Positions 11,896-24,390 of a DNA stretch of 64,000 bases are shown here, in pieces. The position numbers were made by a program, and so were the translations under genes. The stretch lies in NCBI GenBank assembly GCA_026545225.1, contig CM048852.1:53637146-53701145 (forward strand), read 5' to 3'. The notes under the pieces were generated by a model, which was not told the DNA's origin, ran no database searches, and saw nothing but the letters and a program-made list of their open reading frames with translations. The DNA comes from Cornus controversa. Taxonomy: Eukaryota > Streptophyta > Magnoliopsida > Cornales > Cornaceae. How positions within the stretch are numbered: the first letter of the stretch is position 1; the number at the start of each line of letters is the position of its first letter.

Positions 11896-14284
11896 TAACA
11901 AAAAATTCATTGGGAAATACTTCAAATTAAATGAAATTTAATTTAATACCAAATGTAATTGGTAGGACGCTTACCAATAATCCAAAAGTCTAAATTATTG
12001 GATAGTGTTGTTTATCCGCTCATTTATACTCATTTACTTTTCTATTCAAATCTAATGTGAAACAAAGAAGATTCATCTAACACATTTTAATAGTAAAAAA
12101 GAAAAAATATATTGCCTAAACAAATAAGGCCTTAGATAAAGCATGGTTATGTAAAAAGATTGGTTTATTTATTTATTTTTTATCCTAGAACAAGAGAGAG
12201 AGAGATATAGGTGTCTAATTTGTTGAGCTGAATAATTGTATGAATGATTTGTACCCAGGAGTAGCGAGAACATAATATCCCACTTACATGAATGTTGGGA
12301 GAAGTATAGAAATATTAATTTCTACGATGTTATATTATTTTGCACAAAGTGACTGATATTACATAATATATAAAAATCAATAATTATTTCGCTAATTCAA
12401 AATGAAAAACAGACTATTTGTATGTAAAAATAAAGTTGCATCCATCTAATCTCTACAAATTTGGCAATGGCAGGAACTAACCTCGTGTAATAGCCGAACC
12501 CGTGGTTATAAGCAAAACCAATAGAAACTCATTGAAGTTGAGGGAACTATACCAAACACTTGGAGCCAGGAATGGCACATAGAGACCGAACAATCTAAAT
12601 GAAGCAGTCATGGAAAGGAGCCAAGGATTGACCCACAACCACAAGGGCATTGTTAAAAAGGCTTGAGTGTTCATGTAGGGAATTAAGGGAATTGAATAAT
12701 GTTGGGCCGAAATTATCAGACTGGGTGTCTGTTCAGGCCCATAAAAACATAGGTATTTACCATTGTTGCGTTGTAACATGAACAAGTTTATGTTTATCCA
12801 ACAACAACGCACTAGCTGGGTAGCTGGTTGTTCATTATTGGGCCAAAACGATTATGCTGGGCCGTTCTCCAGGCCCATAACCCAGGTAAAAAAGGACTGT
12901 GACCCATGTTGGATTGCAATATGGACAAGTTTATCAGAGCCCAGCAACATCCAAGATGGGTAGCCTACAACTGATGTCCATATATATATATATATATATA
13001 TTCCTATGCGGATATAATCTATACACACTTGGGAAGAACTATTGAGATCAAAGGGTTCTATTGCCCCAGCTCTTTCTGTATGGTATACAAGGCTTCAATA
13101 GTTATTCCATTCATACAATAACAGGTAGAAAAAAAGAATCCATGATAACCAACACATGTGCCGTATTAAGTAAAATCATATACAACAGTTTGCTTAATCC
13201 AAGACATGAAGTAATCTATATAATGGTACATTTACTATTATACTTGTATGTAAAATGATATTTTAAATGATTTTATAGGTGAAAAAAAATTAATCGACTG
13301 AATAAATTGAAAAAATAAAATTAAAAAACATCTCTAAAGTCACAATTGAGTTAGTTGTGAGAAGACACTTCATTTAATTGTAATAGAAAGAAAAGGACAC
13401 CACCACCCTTCTCAACACCACATGGATTCCACCAGGTGGAAAAGGGAAAGCCGCTAACGGAAAATTCTACAAGTTCAAACGTAAAAAATAAGGGCGGAAT
13501 TGGGTGGTGAAATGTCAAAATTGCCTTTTCTATTGCAGGTAACATAAGATGGACTACGAGGACAATAGTGTCTTTTAGTTACGCCATCAAAATCAATGGA
13601 TTAAGAGGGCCAACCATAAAATTAGGTATGTTTCAGTATGAAACGACAAAGCATTAAGTGCAATTGGTCTCAATGTGATGCACGGCTTGGTACAAATATG
13701 AAAAATTAGGCAGAAAATTAATATTAAATAAATAAATAAACATGAAGGAAGAGGTATTGAATTGAGCCTTTTCATGTAGACCTAAACTTATAATTAAAAT
13801 TCTTAAACGTAAATTTATTAAATATACCTATAATTTTGTTTAACTTTTAAAAATACTCCCAATAAAATATGAGAAAATCCTAATATATATACTACTTTTT
13901 TGTATTGTTTCTTGGACACACAACACATTTTAGTATTATGTAAAGAATGTTAAACATTTTTTATGAAAACACTTATATTTATTTATTTATTTTTATTCAA
14001 AGAGAATGTTATTTCGATCAATTAAGAAGTTAGCTGAGCACAAACAAACAAACGAACAACTGTAAAAACAGAGTCATTGCTAATGATACTAAATCATTCC
14101 ACATATACCACAAAACCATGATAAATTCTCTTTTAGAGAGTACTGAGTACCCCTTTCCTCTCTCTCTCTCTCTCTGCATATCTTTTCTTACAATCTAAGC
14201 CCTTCTCACAATTTATAATTGACCAAAACCGATCTCCACAAAAATCTGACACACTCACTAGGAAAGTCGGAAACCACCCAAAGA
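11896..14284. other. Intergenic with a degenerate direct repeat
   Basis: A block of about 130 bp is repeated twice (about 12696-12828 and 12830-12970). Each copy has a TTGGGCC…CAGGCCCATAA motif pair, then TGGACAAGTTTAT or TGAACAAGTTTAT and a GGGTAGC box. Short ORFs across it show no recognisable family. The last few hundred bases form the upstream region of the small gene at 14285, including a (TC)n tract at about 14157-14175. Confidence 0.6.
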
Positions 14285-14713
14285 ATGACCTCAGTCTGCG
14301 TATCAAAGTGTGTGGATGACGCCCGAGTCCCAGTCAGAGCCAGCTACGTCAACCTCTACAAGTGGCCGGAATCTGACGCCGAGTTCGTGAGGACGGTGGC
14401 GACTGCTAACGTGGACGGGCGGGGTGGAAGGCAGCACCCCAGGGTGGTGGACAGTATCTCCTGCAGGCAGGTGTACCTTAGGAGCTACACCTTTTCGAGG
14501 AAAGAGACGGTGCCGGAGCGGACCAAGAAGTGCCTGGGTCGGGTCAGAGAGAGGGTGTCACGTGAGAGTAGGAAGAGAAAGGGCGGAAGAGTACGTGGAA
14601 GGAGGTGCGTGGTGGTGAGGAGGGCCAGGGAGGTATCGTGCGCCGCCTTGTGTGTCATTTTCCGGAGGCTGCTATCTTGCACCGCCACCGTAGACGTTGT
14701 GGACCATATATAG
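14285..14713 (+). CDS. Small basic conserved plant protein, unknown function
   Basis: This is an intronless 142-residue ORF. I start it at the ATG at 14285 because the protein beginning MTSVCVSKCVDDARVPVRAS resembles, from memory, uncharacterised predicted proteins in other angiosperms; the in-frame ATG 66 bases upstream adds residues I do not recognise. Visible blocks are SYVNLYKWPESDAEFV, HPRVVDSISCRQVYLRSYTF, a lysine/arginine-rich middle (about residues 70-110), and the end LLSCTATVDVVDH. Cysteines recur (C5, C9 and several later), but no zinc-binding spacing is clear. There is no signal peptide or membrane segment. Local GC is far above the surroundings, supporting a real exon. The basic stretch could be a nuclear signal or nucleic-acid contact, which is inference only. 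I cannot name the function. Confidence 0.75.
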   Translation: MTSVCVSKCVDDARVPVRASYVNLYKWPESDAEFVRTVATANVDGRGGRQHPRVVDSISCRQVYLRSYTFSRKETVPERTKKCLGRVRERVSRESRKRKGGRVRGRRCVVVRRAREVSCAALCVIFRRLLSCTATVDVVDHI

Positions 14714-15894
14714 ACTAGCTAGTCATCGAGTGACTACTGTGTGTCGCATAGATATATTAATACTACCTATTATATATACGTTTCTCAGTCATGTATGCAT
14801 TAATTTGAAATTTTTATTTATATATGTTGAGAGACGTGGTGTTGTGTTTTGTTCTTGTTATGTTTTTAAGTGTGGAGAGATAGGGACATGTGATCGATCA
14901 AATGGGTATTAATCTGTATTTCTCTAGTTTTGATGAGTGGCTCTGGTAGATAACAATATCTGTATAACACTCGCACTCACTTCTCATTTATTTGTATATT
15001 TGAATGTCTTTTTTTTCTTTCAAGTGTTTGAGGAATATAGTGTGTGCGCATGAAAGATTCATGACCTTGAATGGGAGAGGAGAGAATGAAGAATGAAAGT
15101 TAAGCAGATTCATGGCCTTGAATGGGAGAGGAGAGATTGAAGAATGAAAGTTAAGCAGCTAGTGTGCATGTTACTACTGTATATGTTTTTGACTCCTATT
15201 TTACTTTTTTATTTTTTTATTTTTTATGTTAAGAGAATGGGTGTTGTGTATTGTTCTTGTTATGCTTTGAGGGTTAAGAGATAAAAACATGTGGCCAAAA
15301 TCCAAATGGGACTTAATTTGTTAATTCTTTCTTGAAGTGTTTATAAGGGGATTAACGTATCTTAAACTTTCTCTCTCCAACAAAATTTACAATATTATAC
15401 TACACCACATGAATTCGTGCATTCTGATCGTAATTGTTGTACACACGCGATTAATTGATCACGCGTACAATAGACGCAGACTGAAAAACACTAGACTCAT
15501 TGTAGATCTCTCCAACAAAATGGTACTGTAGCTGGAATGGGTGGAGAGAGAAGACTCATTTATTTGTGTTTTTTTTGCATTAAGTAAAAGTGTTTTATGA
15601 GAGAGAGAGGGGTACATTGAGCCAGTTGCTACTACCGCAATTAAAGGAGATCAGAGACACAATGATAATCTGGGATTGGAGATTCCTACTATGTTTGACT
15701 TCAAATTTTTGCTTTTAGGTAATCGAATCCTATAAGTTCGTTCAACAAATTTAGTTTAGTGTAGGTAAAAATTCTTTTTCACCAACTATATATACTTGTG
15801 TGTATTGTGAATACATATCAAATCCTACAATATTTATTTTTTATTTTTCTAGGTAAGCAAACACACCCAAGTTACATGTAGTCTTGGTATACAT
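14714..15894. repeat. 3' flank and intergenic; 51-bp tandem duplication
   Basis: A 51-bp unit beginning AGATTCATGACCTTGAATGG is repeated exactly in tandem at 15055-15105 and 15106-15156, with two or three substitutions. The rest is AT-rich without recognisable genes. The first part is likely 3' UTR of the upstream small gene. Confidence 0.7.
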
Positions 15895-15903
15895 ATTTTA
15901 AAT

Positions 15904-16083
15904 GAGCAATGCTACACATCATGAAAATATATCATGAATTTTTATCTTGAATGATGTGGCAATTAAATGGTGAGTTAGTATTGGTGGGATTCCCCCATAC
16001 ACGGAATGTTAATGATATTATCACTTGTCACATCATTCATGAAGGCAATTCATGATAAAATTTCATGACGTTTAGCATTTCTC
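15904..16083. mobile_element. MULE-type MITE, copy 2, with 9-bp TSD
   Basis: This 180-bp relative of the element at 651-863 begins GAGCAATGCTACACATCATG and ends CATGACGTTTAGCATTTCTC. It is flanked on both sides by the exact nonamer ATTTTAAAT (15895-15903 and 16084-16092). A 9-bp duplication is characteristic of Mutator-like elements. Its hairpin is less perfect than copy 1, and it carries a deletion in the right arm. Confidence 0.9.
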
Positions 16084-16092
16084 ATTTTAAAT

Positions 16093-16576
16093 TCATTTCA
16101 GTCACTATCTTGAGTTTTTACATTACAGTAAGTGTATCACGAGAAATTCTCGTGACCGTTAAATGACCTTAATAGCTTTTCGATCCAAACCTTCATATAT
16201 ATGTGTGTGTGTATATATATATAGAGAGAGAGAGAGAGAGGTTAATATATGTACAGGGAGCGATATAAAGACTAGGAGAAACAATTGCTTACTAAGGTAA
16301 ATATCATAAAGTGAAAATCTTTGTCCATATGTAAGTATACAACGATAATTAATTACATGCATAACTGGCATGGTTTTATTGCGACTTTTTGTTGGTTTGT
16401 CCAAATAAGGGAAGAGCTTTGCTCCTTTGTTTAATTTTCTTTAACAGTTTTCCCTTTCTTTTTCTTTTTCTTTTTATTTTTCTTTTCTTCACTATGCAGC
16501 GAACCAAAATTACTGAACTAAACTATATTTAATTAACACGAGGGTTTTGAGGATTGGTCCACAGTACATACAACCC

Positions 16577-16626
<50 letters not shown>

Positions 16627-19600
16627 TCATAACAGCCACCAAAACGGATGAGATAATCATAGCAACCACCAAACACTTATGCTTGCGTTCTATGGAGTTC
16701 ATCAATATGTTTGCTAGAAATTTATATTATATTGGTTTCATCGAGTGCAAAAAATTTCAAAACAGATTTTGAAGAGGACTAATAAGCGTCATATTCATAG
16801 ATGAACTAGTAGAGTCAGTCTATCCAGTGATTAGTTTGTGTTATAGTGGGATTCTTTTTCTTCTTTCTTTCTTTCTTTGGTGTTAGCAAAGAACTTTCGC
16901 AATGTTCTCGTTAAACACTCTGTTTTTTGAACTCTCTACCTTTACTTTCTGAAAAAAAATAAGATACCACTAAGTCACAAATCTTATCCGAAGGATAATT
17001 ACTCAATTCAATTGAATAGTCTAAGTGAGTGAATCGAACTAATTTCTCAAAGAACATTTGTGATCCTCATTTGACCACTAATATGCATTCAATGATTTAA
17101 GTTTAAAGAACATATTCGGATTGAATAGCAGTGCTCTACCCAAATTCATCAGTCCTGGATGGATATGTTCAAAATCAACAATTAACCCTCACATAGTGTA
17201 CCTTGATGTGATTCACAAAACAACAGGGTATACAAAGTAGCTCCGATTAGACTACTCCGGTGTATCGGGTGTATTTTAACTGTGCGTGTTGTGACACGCA
17301 TAGTAACACTCGCAGCACTCATAACGTATATAACCACAAAGTGGTTAACCGTTCTCCTCTTCAAAACTTATCAACTTGAGTTTTTTATTACAACACCAAG
17401 CACTAGCGCTGCTTTAACGTGCTTCAATTGACCATTTAAATTCCAAGTCAACTAGTGAATTACACTCTCTTCCCCTGTTTGTGTGTGTATGTGTGCATGT
17501 GTTGTATATATAATGAATGACCCAAAAACAAAGATAATTTAGATGAGAACATTTGTTCCCTCAATCTCAATGGCATTAATCATTACCCTTTCTCACTATA
17601 TACTACTTTTTTTAACCACCAACATGACAGTTTGGGCTCTTCACATTCTAACTACCAAAAATTGAAGAAGAGTTTGCAATGGGTGACTTTGGCAGCAAGC
17701 TAGGCCACAATGCTCAAGCCAAGTCATATGTCACTTGCTATTCTTTAGATTTTAATGCCACCAAATCCACACCATACACTTCATCCATGATTCATGATGA
17801 TGTAGGTTGGAAGGGTACAGACTAGAGAGATACACAATCATTTCTTCCACCAGACAGTTAAAACACACACAATTTTGTTTACTATCATGAAACTAGTTAA
17901 TATTGCAACTTTACAACTTTCATGCAGCTAAATTTTTTATGATCACCCCAGGATAAATAAATAAATAAATAAATAATCATAAACCATTCTCAAACAAGCA
18001 ATATACCTGAAACCTAGTAATATATGGCATGAATCTTTGTGTATAAGATGCTAGTTAGATCAGAAAATCAAGGACCCGCCGTCTAGAGGGTCCCAGAATT
18101 TAGAAGCTTATTACCATTCATTCTAAGCCACAGTGTCAATTGATATTTGGATGGCCAAGTTTAGCAAATGCAGTTTCTCATGTTAGACACAAACAACTTT
18201 CATAAGCAAACAGAGTAGAATTAGAATAAGAATTAGAGATTTATCTTTAGAATTAAGGTAATGCAAAAGGCAAGAGAAACCCAGCCACGTTTCTACTCAT
18301 TAGTCATTTCTAATACACACACACACACATATATATGTGAGAGAGAGATATTGGATAACTTCCATACAGACAATAAGTTAATTTCTTGCTCTTCATTTAG
18401 CAAGAAACATTGTGGAAGTGACTTCAACAAGTCAGGACAAATTTCTACCCTACCAAACCACTATCTCTTGATCGATAAATATCTGAATTTGCCAATTATT
18501 ATCATTATAACAGCAATAATAATACTTAGGTGTCTAATAATATTCCTAAGTAGTTGCAAGGCAACACAATTATCTCTTCTTACAGACTATGCGTATGCGT
18601 GTCTGTGTGTACAAGAGTTCCCAGACCGACATTAATCCTTTCATTAAGTCCACCAAACTAAATTAACTGAAACTTTTTTCGAATTGCTCACTTTACACAT
18701 TGCACATATACAAACAAACTACAGATTTATGTTTAAGACCCTTGCCAACAAAGAAGAGAGGAGAAACATATACATCCAAAATGTCTCAAAGAACCAAACA
18801 TAAACAGCAAAAGGTTAAAAATTGAAACTTGTGTTAATCATGCAATACCATCAACAAAATGTTGAAAGACCCAACTACCTACTCCTCTTGCTAACTCATT
18901 TTAAATTTGGAAGTGATGCCTAATCAACTTTACTTCAAAGATGGTTTAGAGGAACCGCAAGTACAAAAAACCAGGGGCAAAATTTACACTGGCATGCAAA
19001 CAAGCCTATTTACATGAACTCTTCTAAATGCATGATGTACTTGTATCACATGCGTTCGACAATTGGACATGTGAAGACTTTTGGTTAAACATGAACCTAA
19101 CAACCATATTTATATGATCCCCTTTGTTACATTTTTGCTTCTAATGAGTAAAGTTCCTATGTTGAACACTTTATGTTACATAAAATACAATTTTATCCTA
19201 GAAACTGAAAGGAAAATATTGAAAATATGAATATTTAGTTGTATCCCCTTGTCCTTGGGATCCAGGATTTGATAAGTCCTACACCTAGACACATGCACGC
19301 ACTCGACACATACCCGAGTTCATTTAACAAATGTACAAGCGAATTTTGTCCTGGTCAAAGGCCAATCTACAATGTCCAAATCACAAAGATGCTACTCTAC
19401 AGTGCTCTATAAGGATGGACTGATGGAAAAGATCTGCTGTCTACAAGTACAATGTTGATTAAATAAATCCTTTGAGACATTTAACTTGCAAGAAGGCAAA
19501 ATCTTGTCAACCTTGCTTAACCATATGACACTATAGATAAAGTAGTCTGAAAAAAATGAGGGTTCTAGAAACAAGCAATATTGCCTTGCTTTCAGCCATC

Positions 19601-20120
19601 TGCCCAAAAGATGGTTTGTGCCTCCATACGCAACCCATCCTAGAATAGATGCTTATTGACGTGTAACCAAAGTAAAAGATATCATCATGAACATATATAC
19701 TTGTATAATGTATACTTTGATGAGCAGACCAAAAATTGAGATTATTGCATCGAGCAATTACAAGGGGTGGGTAATATATGTGCAAAGAAACTTATAGCAA
19801 AACTCATGTCGAACCATTTTTGCATGAGTAGGTAGTAATTGTGCCAAAAGAAAAATTAAAAAATTGTTGTGTAATGATCCAGGAAATGCAGTGACAGTTT
19901 CTGAATGTACTCAAGTATTTCCTGTGGACTACTTCATTAGGAGGCTGAACTTAAAATTGTACAAGGAGATCAGAGTTTGCTATGATATACATCTACAACA
20001 CAACGAATTGGGGAATGGAGTAAACTGAAAACAATTTCAATTGTGCGAAAGATGATAAATCAATGTAATTGTGACATTATTGATACTAAGTAAGTGGGTT
20101 ATTTAGCACATGGCCTTCAT
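16093..20120. other. Intergenic, no gene recognised
   Basis: Microsatellites lie at about 16196-16240 ((TG)n-(TA)n-(GA)n), 16578-16622 ((TA)n-(GA)n), 17953-17975 (AAAT repeats) and 18315-18348. Open frames through these are repeat-derived. I found no RNA gene or protein family here. Untranslated or non-coding transcripts cannot be excluded from sequence alone. Confidence 0.5.
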
Positions 20121-20448
20121 CCAGCTAAGTATTGCCCTGATTTGATTATTCAATGATGCTCACATATTGCTAATAGTCTAATCTCAAATCATGTTAGAAA
20201 TTTCTAATTATAGGTTTCAATAAGCTCCTGTTTCAAGCCTTATTAATATCAAATTAAGTTACAAACAAAAAGGTAGCAGAGATAGGTCATTCAACTAAAT
20301 TATGCACTAAAGTCTAAAGATGAAAACCACAAAACTGGAGCAATTTTGGAAAGTGAAAAAACATATGCGACGGCAGTTGACAAAAATAAAAATCAACCAT
20401 TTAATTATTCATAGATTGAAAATTCCAGATACAAGTATGTCTTTCTTT

Positions 20449-20498
<50 letters not shown>

Positions 20499-22480
20499 GT
20501 CATGGCTATGTCAAATCTATATATAAAGATGCTTTTAGTAGAGACTTGCCAAGAGATGTATGAGGAAGTACGAACACGGACACGGGTATGACACGACACG
20601 TACACGGCGATATGAGAAATTCTAAAAAACCAGGATACGGAAATGACAAGGATACGGCTACAAATTAATAATATAATATATTAATATATATTCATTATTC
20701 AACAAAAAATATTACATTACAGAAATACTTCAATTCATCATCAAGCAATTAAGAATCAAACAAACTTATAAACAAATAGATTAAAAAATCAAACTTATTT
20801 AGTCATCTACATATATTTAACTCAGATTGTTAATTGTAACTCAGTCACATATAAATTTCTTTTGAAATATTTGAATACACATCACCGCTACTTAGTGTCT
20901 GACACATATCAGAGGAGTGTCCAAGAAGTGTTCGACACGCATCCGAGGAGTGTCCAAGAAGTGTCCGACACGGCGTCTGAGTGTCCGATACGGGTTTAGC
21001 ACCCTCAGTGAAGTACCTGTGCTTCCTAGGCATGTATCTATGACATAAGAGACCGTTGTCGGACTTGATGAATTCCTTTACCAAAACTGGTAGGAGGACA
21101 CTATTCTCTAATTTTACAAGCAAACTATTGGAAGAAAAAATTACTCAAGATATGAAGAAGAATTATATAAGTGGACCTAAGCCCAAAAACAATATTTCAA
21201 ATAAAAAAGAATTGAACTATTTATCAGCAGCTTAGACTCAACTCACTAAGGGCTTGGCTTGTACTTATGTATTAAGTAACCTAGCCAAAATAAAAAAGAT
21301 TCATATGTTAAGAAAGTTTCATACAAACAATCCCTGACTCAGCTGATCATGCTTGTAAACATGATCATCAATAAGCTCATTGACACTCATGAACATGACT
21401 TGTTTCTTAGTGATTGTTAGGACTCATAACTAATTTTTAATCAATTTTGATCTCAAACTAGAGTTTTGAGATCGAGACTGGGTAAGAGAACCAAAGAAGC
21501 CAAGCTCAAACACTTATTTCAAGTGAGCTCAAAAACACATTTGATTTGACCAAGCTGAGCATGAACAACCAGCTAAGTATTGCCTTGATTTGATTATTCA
21601 ATGACGCTCCCATAGTGCTACTAGTCTAATCTCAATGCATGTTACAAATTTCCAAATCTAGATTTCAATAGGCTCCTATTTCTAGTCTTTACTAAAATCA
21701 AATTAAGTTGCACATAAAAAGGTACTCGTAGCAGAGATGGGTCATTCAACTGAATTATGCACTAAAGTCAAAAGATGAAAACCAAAAAACTGTAGCAATT
21801 TCGAAAAGTGAAAAAATATATGCGAGTGCAATTGACAAGAACAAAAGTCAGCCATTTAATTATTCATAGATTGTAAATTCTGGATACAAGTATGTCTTTC
21901 TTTTATTATATATATATATTAAAAAAAAAAGGGTCATGGCTATGTCCAATCTATATATAAAGATGCTTTTACTAGAGACTTGCCAAGAGATGTATCTACG
22001 ACATTAAGAGACTTTGTCTGCCTTAATAACTTCCTCAACCAAAACTGGTAGAAGGACGCCATTCTCTAATTTTTCAAGCAAACTATTGGAAGAAAAACTT
22101 ATTCTCAAGTTATGAACAAGAATTACATGAGTGCACCTGAGCCCAAAAACAATGTTTTAAATAAAAAAGAACTGAACTATTCATCAACAACTTAGACTCA
22201 GCTTGCTAAGGGCTTGGCTTGTACTTATGTATTAAGAAAACTACCCAAAATCAAAAAGAAAAAAAAAATCACGTTCATATATTAAGCAAGTCTAGTCCAG
22301 ACAATCCTGACTCGACTCATCATGCTTGTAAACATGATCACGAATAAGCTCATTGACACTCATGAACATGACTTGTTTCTTAGTGATTGTTAGGACTCAC
22401 AACTAACTTCTAATCAATTTTGATCTCAAACTTGAGTTTTGAGATTGAGAATGGCAAAGAGAACCAAACAAACTCAGCTT
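20121..22480. repeat. Tandem duplication of a ~1-kb block
   Basis: Copy A (20121 to about 21510) and copy B (21569 to about 22480) start with the same CCAGCTAAGTATTGCC. They stay collinear through TATGTCTTTCTTTTATTATA, TAAAGATGCTTTTA, CCAAAACTGGTAGAAGGAC-like and AAGGGCTTGGCTTGTACTTA. Identity looks to be around 85-90% by eye. Copy A is longer mainly because of a 467-bp mobile element at 20562-21028 and a longer (TA)n run (about 20452-20493). No coding potential is seen. Confidence 0.9.
20562..21028. mobile_element. MULE-type MITE, ACGGACACGG family, copy 1
   Basis: The insert starts GAGGAAGTACGAACACGG and ends CCTGTGCTTCCTA, forming imperfect inverted ends. The flanking nonamers are GAGATGTAT (20553-20561) and GGCATGTAT (21029-21037), 7 of 9 identical. 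The paralogous block at about 21987-21995 has the uninterrupted sequence GAGATGTAT followed by CTACGACAT, so it preserves the empty site. The right part contains CGTGTCCGA/GTGTCCAAG-type repeats. A relative lies at 36063-36651. Confidence 0.85.
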
Positions 22481-23070
22481 GAAGAGACAGAAAGCAGTTC
22501 AGTTTGATTGCAGCCATACTCATATGAATGAGCTAATACTTTTGCATTAACATATAGTTTCTCTACATTTAGAACATAACTTCAATATACAAACAGTTCA
22601 AACAAGAAATCACTTCCAGCTTCCAGATGCCAAGCATTAGGCAAGTGTCAAAAAGAAAATAAAGAAAAAAACTCAAGCATTGACTTTCCATTATGATTAA
22701 GAAGACCATCAACAGATCACACATAAAAGTAAAGATCCTCAAAGAAATAAGAAAGAGATAGCAACAACAACAAAAAAAATGATGGAGGAACCAATTGACA
22801 GAGATAACTGTGAACTGAATATGTAGAATAGAATCAATAGCAACAAATTCTCATGATACTCATCAGCAGGAAATACAAAACAGTATTCTGTAAATACCAA
22901 AGTTATTATAACCAAAAAGAGGGAGGAGAGAAAAAAAAAAAAAAAAAGACAAAGCAGTATTGTTCTGTAAAATCTACTTTTAATTTTACTAGACAACTCA
23001 CAGTGTTTCACTGCGAGAGCATAAAAGTACACGAAGTGTAGCAACCAATCACCAATCTTCCCCAAGGGTT
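22481..23070. other. 3' flank of the 7TM gene
   Basis: This stretch lies downstream of the minus-strand 7TM gene and probably contains its 3' UTR near 22700-23070, including a poly-A/T tract at about 22929-22949. Nothing else is recognisable. Confidence 0.5.
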
Positions 23071-24390
23071 TCAAAGCTCAAATTCCTCATCCCGGAGGGC
23101 CATCTCTGCCGCCTCTTCTTCCTCATCATCAAGAACTAAGTACTCGTTCTTCTCAACCGGCCTGAACATATAAAACATCACCATATAAAACGCAAGACTT
23201 GCAATCTCCTCTGCCAAATTACTCACCCACTGGTACTTATACGCAGCAATGGTCCTGAGTGCAAACACCACAATTCTCGTGAAATACAAGTACCCAATCA
23301 CCACAATATAGAACTGCCTAAAAAGGGTCAACTTTGACAAGTTCCTCGCCGCCTTCCCGTCCGTCTTCGACGTCTCCCTCAACGACCTGATCGACCACAC
23401 AATGGGGAAAATGATGGCACAGCAACACACAATGTCAACCAGCAAGAACACCTGATTCCAAGTCACCCAATCCTTGATAAAGGGTCCGGTCTCGCCGATC
23501 ACGATAGAAGCCACATTGGCCAAGACCTGAAGCGGAACCACAATCATCAACACCTTCTTCTCCTTCTCTTGCAGAAACGGCTTCAAGAACGACCAACCAG
23601 TCCCGATCAAAACAATCACCGTGAACAACAACACAACCCTTATGAACTGAAATATGTAGAACAACACGTCCCAACCATGAGGCGTACCGGTCACCTTCAC
23701 GTAGTGTTTGTCTTCGGCAGCGCAGATCAGGTTCAGTGCCTTCATGAGGAGTAATCCGGCCATCAGAATGTGAATCCGGTGAACGGATTGCTTATTTTTG
23801 TAACAGATTTGGAACCAAAACCCTAGAAAAACGAAATAGATGATGGAGAATAGGAAGAAGATGCTAGGGAGCTGAGTGAGGCCGGCGGGGAGGTAGTCCT
23901 TAACGCCGCTGTCAAGATTGTAGACCTCGGTGCGAACGTTCATGGTGACTCGGCTTTCGGGTGCGCAATTGGCGAAGAATAGGCTGTATTCATTGGGAGA
24001 AGAGACGGGGTAGGATTGGTTAAAGGAGGAGTGAGGGGGTGGAGAGAGGTCGCGGAAGGTGAAGAGGAGGTTGATGTTGTGGCTGTCGAGGACGCAGAAG
24101 TTAGGGTTTTGTTGGAGCTCGAGGAGGACTTGGATGAGGGATTCTTCGGAGAGGAGGAAGAAGCCGAGGCGGGAGGAGATGGGGCTGGAGCTGGAGATGG
24201 AGGAGGTGACGGAGACGGCGGAGACGGCGATGGAGACGTGGCCGGTGTGGGTGAAGCCGAATTTCTCGAAAAGGATCATGGGGCGAGGATCGGCCGAGAT
24301 TTTCAGGGTTTTGATCTCGGCGGTGGTGGGAGGGAGGAGGAGAGAGAGGAGGAGGGAGAGGAGGAGTAGAGGGAGGGGCAGTTTCGTCAT
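23071..24390 (-). CDS. Seven-transmembrane GOST/lung-7TM protein, CAND6/7-like
   Basis: This intronless gene encodes 439 residues. A leucine-rich signal peptide (about 1-24) precedes a lumenal or extracellular domain (about 25-172) containing ADPRPMILFEKFGFTHTGHV, the conserved opening of the plant family. Seven hydrophobic segments follow at about 174-196, 204-224, 241-264, 279-298, 312-334, 357-380 and 393-409. The tail is acidic (LVLDDEEEEAAEMALRDEEF). Length and layout match the plant lung-seven-transmembrane receptor family, which includes Arabidopsis CAND6 and CAND7 and is related to animal GPR107/GPR108/TMEM87. Animal members work in Golgi and endosome trafficking; a G-protein role in plants is only proposed. 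The ATG precedes the signal peptide directly. The gene is GC-rich relative to its surroundings and shows no damage. The exact paralogue assignment is uncertain. Confidence 0.94.
   Translation of the reverse strand: MTKLPLPLLLLSLLLSLLLPPTTAEIKTLKISADPRPMILFEKFGFTHTGHVSIAVSAVSVTSSISSSSPISSRLGFFLLSEESLIQVLLELQQNPNFCVLDSHNINLLFTFRDLSPPPHSSFNQSYPVSSPNEYSLFFANCAPESRVTMNVRTEVYNLDSGVKDYLPAGLTQLPSIFFLFSIIYFVFLGFWFQICYKNKQSVHRIHILMAGLLLMKALNLICAAEDKHYVKVTGTPHGWDVLFYIFQFIRVVLLFTVIVLIGTGWSFLKPFLQEKEKKVLMIVVPLQVLANVASIVIGETGPFIKDWVTWNQVFLLVDIVCCCAIIFPIVWSIRSLRETSKTDGKAARNLSKLTLFRQFYIVVIGYLYFTRIVVFALRTIAAYKYQWVSNLAEEIASLAFYMVMFYMFRPVEKNEYLVLDDEEEEAAEMALRDEEFEL

Noticed and set aside
12477-12812. A possible membrane protein ORF on the minus strand
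   Set aside because: No family recognised, no gene context, and it runs through a degenerate direct repeat.
14424-14688. Alternative ORFs over the small conserved gene
   Set aside because: Shadow frames of the 142-residue protein, which has the conserved-looking blocks.
18261-18635. A 124-codon plus-strand ORF
   Set aside because: It crosses a CA/TA/GA microsatellite and has no recognisable similarity.
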